From a bacterium (GTDB taxonomy: Bacteria > SZUA-79 > Acidulodesulfobacterales > Acidulodesulfobacteraceae): a stretch of DNA of 57,486 bases. Of the stretch, positions 28,608 through 36,206 are shown piece after piece. The position numbers and the translations under genes were made by a program. The DNA is taken from positions 1 through 57,486 of the forward strand of contig JAKAQA010000002.1 of NCBI GenBank assembly GCA_021811805.1, written 5' to 3'. Each line of letters starts with the position of its first letter. The stretch's first letter is position 1. The notes below the pieces were generated by a model. It was not told the origin of the DNA and ran no database searches. It saw only the letters and a program-made list of their open reading frames with translations.

Positions 28608-29530
28608 ATTATATAGCGGGGCAGACGGACGGGCCCGTCCGTCTAAGCGGGAAAGATAATATAATATCAGGAATCATCAAGGAAAAAATAACATCTTCCC
28701 TTTTAGAAATATTAAAACCGGGAAGTATAGTAGATGCCGATTTAATAAGCGTTTCGTCCGGCGAAGCGGGTTCTCCGAGCGGCATATTGAATATTAACGG
28801 CAAACTTTTGACGGCGGTTATCCCCGAAAGCCTTTACGACGAATTTACTTTAGGAAAAGCGTTCGACGAGAGTTTCGGCATTCCGGTTAAACTAAGGCTT
28901 GAAAGCTCAGTTAAAAACATTCCGTTAAACGAAAACGCGGGCGCGGGCGTCGAAATAGTATTTAAAGTGGTAGCCGATGCGGCTGATGATCTTAATATTC
29001 AAAAAGTCCTGGATTTATATAGCAAAGCATTTACAGGCGGTTTGGAGGGCGATATTGGGGCCGCTTTTAAATCTTTTTCGGCATCAGGTTTAAGCGCTTC
29101 CATACAAAACGTAACGGCCGAGGTAAAAGGCAATTTTTTGTTTGTTCATATTAATTTCGGCACAGGGTTCGGTTCGGGTTCGGTTATTTTAACCTCTGAA
29201 CGTGCCCGCTATATAAAGGACGCACCCGATAAAAAAAAATCGTTAAGCGCCGCTCCGAAAAAATATATGTTAATGCTTGAAACGGAATTTAACCTGTTAG
29301 GCCGAATTAAGTTGTTTTCATATTATTCCGCTAAATTCCTTAGCGTTAAATTTCAGGAATGTCCTGCGGCGGCAAGAGAACTTATAAATAAAAATCTTGA
29401 ATCGTTCAAAGAAATGCTGTCGAAAGACGGAATAACTCTTAAAGATATATCTTTTAAGGCTGATGCTGGAACTTTCGCCTCCGGCGGAGAAACATTTTAC
29501 GGAGGGAAAATAATAGATGAAAGAGTCTAA
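28604..29530 (+). CDS. FliK-like protein (YlqG-like), degenerate flagellar hook-length control domain
   Basis: 308 aa directly upstream of an FlhB C-terminal homologue; C-terminal region (LMLETEFNLLGRIKLFSYYSAKFLSVKFQECPAAARELINKNLESFKEMLSKDGITLKDISFKA) resembles the FliK C-terminal pattern. Confidence 0.55.
   Translation: MNYIAGQTDGPVRLSGKDNIISGIIKEKITSSLLEILKPGSIVDADLISVSSGEAGSPSGILNINGKLLTAVIPESLYDEFTLGKAFDESFGIPVKLRLESSVKNIPLNENAGAGVEIVFKVVADAADDLNIQKVLDLYSKAFTGGLEGDIGAAFKSFSASGLSASIQNVTAEVKGNFLFVHINFGTGFGSGSVILTSERARYIKDAPDKKKSLSAAPKKYMLMLETEFNLLGRIKLFSYYSAKFLSVKFQECPAAARELINKNLESFKEMLSKDGITLKDISFKADAGTFASGGETFYGGKIIDERV
28623..28644. other. Perfect 22-nt palindrome AGACGGACGGGCCCGTCCGTCT
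   Basis: Read directly: AGACGGACGGG and its exact reverse complement CCCGTCCGTCT are adjacent; 19 nt into the 28604 CDS. Confidence 0.95.
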
Positions 29531-29807
29531 GTTTAAATTAGCCAAGGCGACTGCCCTGCGATACGACCCTAAAAAAAATAACGCTCCGGTCGTTATATCA
29601 AAAGGCAGGGGAGAGCTTGCCGAAAAAATTATCGAAATCGCAAAAAAAGAAAATATACCTATAACTAAAAATAACGCGCTTGCCGATATACTCGACGGGT
29701 TGGATATTTACCAGGAAATTCCGCCCGAACTTTATAAGGCGATAGCGAATATTTTTGCGTTTTTGTACGAGTTAAACGAAAAAGCCGTTAAACCGTCCCT
29801 TTCATAG
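29517..29807 (+). CDS. FlhB C-terminal domain homologue (FlhX/YlqH-like)
   Basis: KATALRYDPKKNNAPVVISKGRGELAEKIIEIAKKENIPITKNNALADILDGLDIYQEIPPELYKAIANIFAFLYELN, homologous to the end of FlhB but lacking the membrane part and NPTH. Confidence 0.9.
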   Translation: MKESKFKLAKATALRYDPKKNNAPVVISKGRGELAEKIIEIAKKENIPITKNNALADILDGLDIYQEIPPELYKAIANIFAFLYELNEKAVKPSLS

Positions 29808-30507
29808 CGCCGACTATTTCCCGCTGTCTTCTTAATATATACTTAAACAAAACATCCTGCTCGGCAGGTTTTAAATTGATAGCCTGAGCGCCTACTTTAT
29901 ATTTAAGATTGTCGAGTCTGGCTATAGACCTTATTTCCATTCTTACCGTAATTTCCTTCAGTCCGCCTGGAAATTGAATTTTTACGCCCTCTAAAACGGT
30001 ATGTTTTTCTAAGGGGAAATCGAGCAGAAAAGAAAGTCCATCGCCGGACAGGTCGAACAGTACCGAATCGAAATATTTATTATTCAGAAAGAAAGAAATT
30101 TTTACCGGTTCGTTTAAAGAAGGTTCTATCCTGAAAAACTTTCTTTTTTCGAGAGATAATATTTCTATAGGCTTATAAATTTCGAAGACGAAATAATCTC
30201 CTTCTTTTTCGTAATTATATAATTTTGAAAGAAAGAAATGCTCATTACTGCCGAATTTAAATGCGGCTTTAATATAGGAAGATTCGATAAGTTTTAAATT
30301 CCCCGATTTGGGAACCATAGAATCTATAGCGATAGATTCGTCTTTGACTTTAAGTATATTAGTCGTATATTCGTCGTTGAAAGGAACCGGATAAAGAATA
30401 ACCGGTTTTTTCTGGTTGGCGAACCCTTTAAGTATGGCGTTAATTTCCTGCTTTTTGGAATATACGTTAATATCGGGATTTTCTTTCAGTTTTTTAATAT
30501 CGAACAT
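29788..30507 (-). CDS. PilZ-domain YcgR-like flagellar brake protein
   Basis: Two-domain layout; RKFFRIEPSLNEPVKI and DLSGDGLSF match PilZ RxxxR and D/NxSxxG motifs. Confidence 0.8.
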   Translation of the reverse strand: MFDIKKLKENPDINVYSKKQEINAILKGFANQKKPVILYPVPFNDEYTTNILKVKDESIAIDSMVPKSGNLKLIESSYIKAAFKFGSNEHFFLSKLYNYEKEGDYFVFEIYKPIEILSLEKRKFFRIEPSLNEPVKISFFLNNKYFDSVLFDLSGDGLSFLLDFPLEKHTVLEGVKIQFPGGLKEITVRMEIRSIARLDNLKYKVGAQAINLKPAEQDVLFKYILRRQREIVGAMKGTV

Positions 30508-30522
30508 ATGAGGCGGCTTATC

Positions 30523-30843
30523 CTAAAATAATAATATCCTGTCTTTTTCTTCGAGCCCGCTTACCATTTTTGCGTTTTCGAACTGCGAAGCATAGTTAAA
30601 ATCGCCTATACGCGATATTACTCCGTTAACGCCGCAGGAATGTTCGCAAACGGAAACCCTATCCACGTTATGTTTATATTTTTTAATAAGCGAAATAAAT
30701 TCTTTATCTTCAGTCAAAAAGACTCCCTTATCCATAATAAAAACCGATACTGCGAAATCCCTTTCCGCCGCCGCTCGGATTAAACCGTAAATATGGCCGG
30801 CATATTTATCGTTCGTAATAATAAAGGCGAGTTTTCCGTTCAT
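30523..30843 (-). CDS. DsrE/DsrF-like small protein
   Basis: KLAFIITNDKYAGHIYGLIRAAAERDFAVSVFIMDKGVFLTED...VCEHSCGVNG; DsrE-like beta-alpha pattern with C-x3-C. Confidence 0.6.
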   Translation of the reverse strand: MNGKLAFIITNDKYAGHIYGLIRAAAERDFAVSVFIMDKGVFLTEDKEFISLIKKYKHNVDRVSVCEHSCGVNGVISRIGDFNYASQFENAKMVSGLEEKDRILLF

Positions 30844-31027
30844 AATAGATATTGTATATTAATTTCTCATATAATATCAATAGTATTTATCGTTTTTCGG
30901 CATATTTTTCCACGCATTAAATAATTGCGGAAATTTTTTCCTCCCTTAAAGGCATCCGATTTATTTATTTTCTTACTGCCTCCTCTATCTTACGATTTGC
31001 GGGGTTAATTTTTATAGAACTTTTTAA

Positions 31028-31044
31028 TGGCATATTTATTGCAT
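31028..31044 (+). promoter_or_regulatory. Sigma-54 promoter upstream of flgF
   Basis: TGGCATatttaTTGCAT, correct -24/-12 spacing, about 34 nt before the flgF start. Confidence 0.75.
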
Positions 31045-31077
31045 AATTTAAATAAAATATTATAAAAAGGCGGTTCA

Positions 31078-31854
31078 ATGAACGGCGGTTCTTATATAGC
31101 CCTAAGCGGGATACTGGCTGAAGAAAGAAAATTATCAATGGTTACCAATAATATATCCAATGTCAATACGGTCGGGTATAAAAGCAGTAACGCCGACTTT
31201 GCGGAGTTTTTATCCCCGAAAGCGGTTTCCGCTTTAAACTCCGGCACGGATAAGCCCCTCGTAGATAAGTCTTACCCGATAATACTCAATACATATACGA
31301 ATATGTCACAGGGGGCTTTAAAAAAGACGGGCAACAGGCTGGACCTCGCAATCCAAGGCGGCGGATATTTTGTAGTTCAAACCCCGGACGGAATTAAATA
31401 TACCAGAAACGGAGCGTTTTCTTTGAACCAGGCTGGAGAACTAGTAAATCAGGAGGGTTTTCCGGTTATGAGTACAAATAAAAAACCTATTTTTTTAAAC
31501 GAAAGAGGTTCGAATATAACCATTACCCATTTCGGCATAATAAATCTTACCGACCCCCAGACAAATAACGAACTATATTCCGGACAGATATTGACCGTAA
31601 ATTTTAAAAATCCCGAATATTTATCTAAATACGGCGATACCCTCTTTTCGGCGACAAAAAGTTCGGGAAAGCCGGCAGTGAATCAAAATCCCGATATACT
31701 TCAGGGATACGTGGAGGAGTCCAACGTCAACGAGATAAAAGGCATGGTTCAGATGATTAACGTTTCGGAAACTTACAATAATATGATACAGGTTTTGAAA
31801 TCCTACTCCCAGGTTAATAATACCGCCATTAACACTATAGGCGCGGCTGTTTAG
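31078..31854 (+). CDS. flgF: Flagellar basal-body rod protein FlgF
   Basis: YIALSGILAEERKLSMVTNNISNVNTVGYKSSNADF; LDLAIQGGGYFVVQTPDGIKYTRNGAFSLNQAGELV. Confidence 0.92.
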   Translation: MNGGSYIALSGILAEERKLSMVTNNISNVNTVGYKSSNADFAEFLSPKAVSALNSGTDKPLVDKSYPIILNTYTNMSQGALKKTGNRLDLAIQGGGYFVVQTPDGIKYTRNGAFSLNQAGELVNQEGFPVMSTNKKPIFLNERGSNITITHFGIINLTDPQTNNELYSGQILTVNFKNPEYLSKYGDTLFSATKSSGKPAVNQNPDILQGYVEESNVNEIKGMVQMINVSETYNNMIQVLKSYSQVNNTAINTIGAAV

Positions 31855-31926
31855 CCTGTTTGGAATCAGAAATGATAAATTTTAAATTTTAACGGCGATA
31901 TAGCGATACGGAGGTAAATTTAAAAG

Positions 31927-32712
31927 ATGAGAGCTTTATGGACTGCCGCAACGGGCATGGAAGGACAGCAGATAGAAATAGACAACATAGCCAATAATCT
32001 TGCAAACACCAATACTACCGGATTTAAGGAATCGAGGGTAAATTTCGAGGACCTGTTTTATCAAACCGTAAAATCTCCCGGGGCTTATTCTTCGCAATAT
32101 ACCCAGTCTCCTACGGGCATTCAAATAGGTCTCGGCACAAAGGTTTCCTCGATAGAAAAAGAATTTACCCAGGGCGACCTTCAGCAGACATCGAACCCTT
32201 TAGATATAGCGATTTCCGGGCAGGGTTTTTTTCAGATACAGATGCCCGACGGAGAAACCGCATATACCAGAGACGGAACTTTTCAGACGAATTCGCAGGG
32301 ACAGCTTGTCGATGCTAACGGCAATCAGCTTGTTCCGCCAATTACCATACCGCCTAACGCTACTTCCGTTACCATTTCCGAAAACGGAACGGTTTCCGCG
32401 GCTATTTCCGGACAGACTAATCCTGCCCAGATAGGAACCATAACGCTTGTTAATTTCATAAATCCTGCAGGACTCAGCAGTATAGGCAATAACCTTTATC
32501 TGCAGACTTCGGCTTCCGGAGTTCCGCAGGTAGGCACGCCCAACGAAAACGGGCTAGGCACTATTCAGCAGGGTTTTTTAGAAATGTCGAACGTAAATCT
32601 TGTCGGACAGATGGTATCTATGATAACTGCCCAAAATGCATACACCATAGACTCTAAAGCGATTACCGCCGCAAATCAGATGCTCCAGACTATGAGCGGC
32701 TTAATACCGTAA
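31927..32712 (+). CDS. flgG: Flagellar distal rod protein FlgG
   Basis: MRALWTAATGMEGQQIEIDNIANNLANTNTTGFKESRVNFEDLFYQTV. Confidence 0.97.
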   Translation: MRALWTAATGMEGQQIEIDNIANNLANTNTTGFKESRVNFEDLFYQTVKSPGAYSSQYTQSPTGIQIGLGTKVSSIEKEFTQGDLQQTSNPLDIAISGQGFFQIQMPDGETAYTRDGTFQTNSQGQLVDANGNQLVPPITIPPNATSVTISENGTVSAAISGQTNPAQIGTITLVNFINPAGLSSIGNNLYLQTSASGVPQVGTPNENGLGTIQQGFLEMSNVNLVGQMVSMITAQNAYTIDSKAITAANQMLQTMSGLIP

Positions 32713-32743
32713 TATATGAAGTAAAAATTAATTTATATTAACT

Positions 32744-32774
32744 ATGTCATTCCCGCACAGGCGGGAATCCGGTT
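32744..32774. repeat. REP-type palindrome (ATGTCATTCCCGC-ACAG-GCGGGAATCCGGTT)
   Basis: 8-bp perfect stem ATTCCCGC/GCGGGAAT with ACAG loop in the flgG-flgA intergenic gap; resembles the widespread TCATTCCCGC..GCGGGAATCC repeat. Confidence 0.75.
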
Positions 32775-32787
32775 AGATTATAGGATT

Positions 32788-33519
32788 ATGTTTAAAATAA
32801 AAACTTTCGCTTTTATAATTTTAGCAGCGGTTTTGCTTTCGGTTATTTTTTCGGATGCGGGATTCGCCTATGCGGCAAAAAAACCGAATTTAAAGCGGAT
32901 AGTTATAAAATCGTACTTAAGCAAAATTCCTTTAAAATTTAAAAAATATTTTCATTTCTCCAACTTTGCCTATAATATTCCGTTTAAAATTACGGCCGGC
33001 ATATTAAAAAGTTATTCCGTCAGCATCGCAATTAATAATTTAAAATATTCGGGTTATCATACCGCAATAATAAAAATATCGGACAAAAAAAGCGGAACGA
33101 TTAAAGGCATCGACGACGTTACGTTTAAAACGGAAATTTATGCTCCGGTTGCCTCAGCTGCGGAAACAATAGGCAGATTTCAAATTATAAAGCCGGGCGA
33201 CGTTAAAATATCGTATAAAAATATTCCGGGTCTGAACGACGGGTATTATCTGAACGATAAAAACATCGCAGGAAGGGAAGCTAAATTTTTTATTGCGGCG
33301 GGTTCGGCTTTAACTAAAGCAAATACCGAGAGAAAAAGGATAATTAATTTCGGCGATACCGTAAATATTATTTATAAAAGCTCCGGATTAATTTTAAAAA
33401 CAAAAGGTATGGCGCTTCAGGCGGGCGCTTTGAACTCCGTAATCAGGGTTAAAAATATCCAATCGGGGACGGTTCTCAACTGCCTGTTAAAACCGTATAA
33501 ATCCGTAGCGGTCAGATAA
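32788..33519 (+). CDS. flgA: Flagellar P-ring chaperone FlgA
   Basis: Signal peptide; SAF-like C-terminus (GREAKFFIAAGSALTKANTERKRIINFGDTVNIIYKSSGLILKTKGMALQAGALNSVIRVKN). Confidence 0.85.
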   Translation: MFKIKTFAFIILAAVLLSVIFSDAGFAYAAKKPNLKRIVIKSYLSKIPLKFKKYFHFSNFAYNIPFKITAGILKSYSVSIAINNLKYSGYHTAIIKISDKKSGTIKGIDDVTFKTEIYAPVASAAETIGRFQIIKPGDVKISYKNIPGLNDGYYLNDKNIAGREAKFFIAAGSALTKANTERKRIINFGDTVNIIYKSSGLILKTKGMALQAGALNSVIRVKNIQSGTVLNCLLKPYKSVAVR

Positions 33520-33548
33520 GATAATATAAAAAGGTAAAAACGGATAAT

Positions 33549-34244
33549 ATGAAATTAAAATATAAATTAAATAAAAATAACTTGTTGGTTTTAGCCGCCG
33601 TATTACTGCCGCTTGTCTTAACCGGCTGCGGCGTTCATCCGCCTAAATCCATGATTCCGCCTACATATGTTAAGCCTACGGCACAGAACGGCGGGATTCA
33701 AGGAAAACCGGCGCTCGGTTCTCTGTGGACGGGAACGGGAACCGGAACGAACCTCTATACCGATAACACGGCTTTTAAGCTAAACGATACGGTTACGATT
33801 ATAGTGAACGACCAGACGCAGGTTCAGGATTCTTCCGCAACTGCGCTTTCGCACAATTCGTCCGGTCTTGGCAGTATCGCTTTCGGCACTCTTTCTACGG
33901 CAAAACCTACCGGATATAACGGGTCAAACGTCGAAACTTTTAACGGCGGCGGCGGAGTAGCGGAAAACGGTCAGATTTCGTCGGTTATTCAGGCCCAGGT
34001 CGTTAAAGTTTATCCTAACGGCAATGTCGAACTTAAGGGAGAAAGGAAAGTTTCCGTTAACGGAGAAACCAGATTCTTATTAATTAAAGGCATAGCCAGG
34101 CCGATAGACATATCTCCGGCGAACACGATTTTGTCGAGCCAGATATCCGACGAAAGAATATGGATAAACGGCAGAGGTTATGTCAACAGTTCGCAAAGCC
34201 CAAACTGGCTGTATAAGCTCATGCAGGATATCTGGCCGTTCTAA
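33549..34244 (+). CDS. flgH: Flagellar L-ring lipoprotein FlgH
   Basis: Lipobox LTGCG; SLWTGTGTGTNLYTDNTAFKLNDTVTIIVNDQTQ; GERKVSVNGETRFLLIKGIARPIDISPANTILSSQISDERIWINGRGYV. Confidence 0.96.
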   Translation: MKLKYKLNKNNLLVLAAVLLPLVLTGCGVHPPKSMIPPTYVKPTAQNGGIQGKPALGSLWTGTGTGTNLYTDNTAFKLNDTVTIIVNDQTQVQDSSATALSHNSSGLGSIAFGTLSTAKPTGYNGSNVETFNGGGGVAENGQISSVIQAQVVKVYPNGNVELKGERKVSVNGETRFLLIKGIARPIDISPANTILSSQISDERIWINGRGYVNSSQSPNWLYKLMQDIWPF

Positions 34245-34265
34245 ATATAATCAAAAATAAAAATT

Positions 34266-35324
34266 ATGAAGAAAAAAATACTTTTACCGGCGTTAATATT
34301 ATTATTAGGCTTGTTTGCCGCGTGCTCCGCGCCGGATTTTTCCTCCGCCGCAACCATAGGAAATATCACTTCGATATACGGCGCTATGAGCAACCCCATA
34401 GTCGGCTACGGCCTCGTTACCGGTCTTGACGGAACGGGAGACCAGTGGGGCGTTAACGTTACCCAGCAGAGCATAGTTACTATGCTGTCAAAATTAGGCA
34501 TCAATACCAACGAGGCTTCTCTATACGAAATCAGGGATACCGCCGCCGTTATGGTTACTGCGGAGCTTCCTCCTTTCGCCGTTCCGGGCGAAAGAATAAA
34601 CGTTACCGTAAGTTCTATCGGAAATGCGGAAAGTTTGCAGGGCGGAGTTTTATTGATGACCCCGCTTAAAGGACCGGACGGGAAGGTTTACGCGCTCGGC
34701 CAGGGCAGCGTATCTACGGGCGGCAGCGTTGCATCCGAAAACGTTATGCCTCTTCCCGGATATGTGCCGGTATCGCAAAATTTCCAGACGTCGGGCATTA
34801 TCGACAACGGGGGAGTCATAGAAAAAGGCGTGTCTATAGGACTCAATACTTTCAGCAACGTCCGTCTGATTCTTAAAAACCCCAGTTTTACCGACTCGTC
34901 GAGAATTGCCGGCGCTATAAACGCAAAAATAGGCAAAGGAACGGCAAAGCCGCTCAATTCTACAAGCGTATCGGTCGCCGTCCCCGCTTCTTACAAAGGA
35001 AACGTTTCGCAGTTTATCTCGGTTATAGACGCTATAGACGTTAAAACGCATTCAAAAGCTATCATAGTTATAAACGAAAGGTCTGGAACCGTAGTAATGG
35101 GCGGAAATATAAAAATAAATCCGGTTGCTATATCTAACAGAAATATAACGCTTAAGATAAACAAAAAAAGAGTCCCCAACGCATTTTATTTGAAAAACGG
35201 ATTGACTGTGGCCGAACTCGTAAAAGCCTTAAATGCCGTGGGTGCTCCAACGTCAAGCATAATATCTATACTCGAATCTATTAAGGCGGCGGGGGCTTTA
35301 TCGGCGGAAATAAAGATAATTTAA
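34266..35324 (+). CDS. flgI: Flagellar P-ring protein FlgI
   Basis: NPIVGYGLVTGLDGTGDQWGVNVTQQSIVTMLSKLGI; AVMVTAELPPFAVPGERINVTVSSIGNAESLQGGVLLMTPLKGPDGKVYALGQG. Confidence 0.97.
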   Translation: MKKKILLPALILLLGLFAACSAPDFSSAATIGNITSIYGAMSNPIVGYGLVTGLDGTGDQWGVNVTQQSIVTMLSKLGINTNEASLYEIRDTAAVMVTAELPPFAVPGERINVTVSSIGNAESLQGGVLLMTPLKGPDGKVYALGQGSVSTGGSVASENVMPLPGYVPVSQNFQTSGIIDNGGVIEKGVSIGLNTFSNVRLILKNPSFTDSSRIAGAINAKIGKGTAKPLNSTSVSVAVPASYKGNVSQFISVIDAIDVKTHSKAIIVINERSGTVVMGGNIKINPVAISNRNITLKINKKRVPNAFYLKNGLTVAELVKALNAVGAPTSSIISILESIKAAGALSAEIKII

Positions 35325-35340
35325 GGTATGGAGGGAGTAT

Positions 35341-35368
35341 TAAAGTTATAGTATAAAAATGTCGATTG
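35341..35368 (+). promoter_or_regulatory. Possible sigma-28 promoter upstream of flgM (TAAAGTTA-N12-GTCGATTG)
   Basis: Resembles TAAAGTTT-N11-GCCGATAA with one extra spacer base and two or three mismatches; about 44 nt before the flgM start. Confidence 0.35.
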
Positions 35369-35411
35369 TCATATAAATCAAGATTAAATTTCTAGAAAGA
35401 AGGTAAAAAGT

Positions 35412-35714
35412 ATGGCAATCGAAATTTCCGGAATTACGTCGTCCGTTATAGGCGAAATACCGCAAAACAACAATAACGGTAAGAAAAAAGAAGTAAGCGG
35501 CCCTGAAGCCGGTCAGGCGGCAGGTTCCGATAAGGTCAGCATTTCGGAAGGCGCTAGTTTTATCGGCAGTTTAAAAAGCGCAGTGAACGAGGCTCAGTCG
35601 GCTCCTCTTTCCAAAATTAACGATATCAAGCAAAATATAGCATCGGGAAATTATGCCGATTCTTCAAAAATTGCCGAAGGGCTGATAAACAGTTTAAATA
35701 TTACCGGCGAATAG
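35412..35714 (+). CDS. flgM: Anti-sigma-28 factor FlgM
   Basis: 100 aa; DKVSISEGASFIGSLKSAVNEAQSAPLSKINDIKQNIASGNYADSSKIAEGLINSL. Confidence 0.9.
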   Translation: MAIEISGITSSVIGEIPQNNNNGKKKEVSGPEAGQAAGSDKVSISEGASFIGSLKSAVNEAQSAPLSKINDIKQNIASGNYADSSKIAEGLINSLNITGE

Positions 35715-35741
35715 CAAAAATTTAAAGGTTGACAGGCATAT

Positions 35742-36206
35742 ATGAAAAATACGGTTTCAAACGAAAATAAAATCGAAGACCTCCTCGGAATAGTCAGGAG
35801 GTTAAAAAAAGAGCTCGACGACTCTTATTCGATGTTGAAAACTAATTTTAATCCTTTAAAAAATATCGATATATTCGACGATAAAAGAAAAATTTTAAAA
35901 GAAATTGCTGAAAAGATAAAAGAGTTCGGCGCGGTAACCGGCGGCAACGAGGAAATAAGCGGCGAAGACGGAGTCCGCGGCGATTCGGAAATAAAAGAAC
36001 TTATCAAAGCGGAAATACTGGAAATAGCCGAATTAAACAGGGACTTTTCCGCCTTAATCAAAAAAAACATATATTATAATCAGCTTACTATTTCGTTTAT
36101 AACCGAGGCTTTCAGTAAAAGCTCCATTTACGACAGAGCCGGCGTAAACAATTCAAACTTTTTTCCCTTAAAAAACGTTTTAATGAAGTCGGGGGTGAGG
36201 GTATAA
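35742..36206 (+). CDS. Probable FlgN-like export chaperone
   Basis: Helical 154-aa protein between flgM and flgK (LIKAEILEIAELNRDFSALIKKNIYYNQLTISFITEAF). Confidence 0.65.
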   Translation: MKNTVSNENKIEDLLGIVRRLKKELDDSYSMLKTNFNPLKNIDIFDDKRKILKEIAEKIKEFGAVTGGNEEISGEDGVRGDSEIKELIKAEILEIAELNRDFSALIKKNIYYNQLTISFITEAFSKSSIYDRAGVNNSNFFPLKNVLMKSGVRV

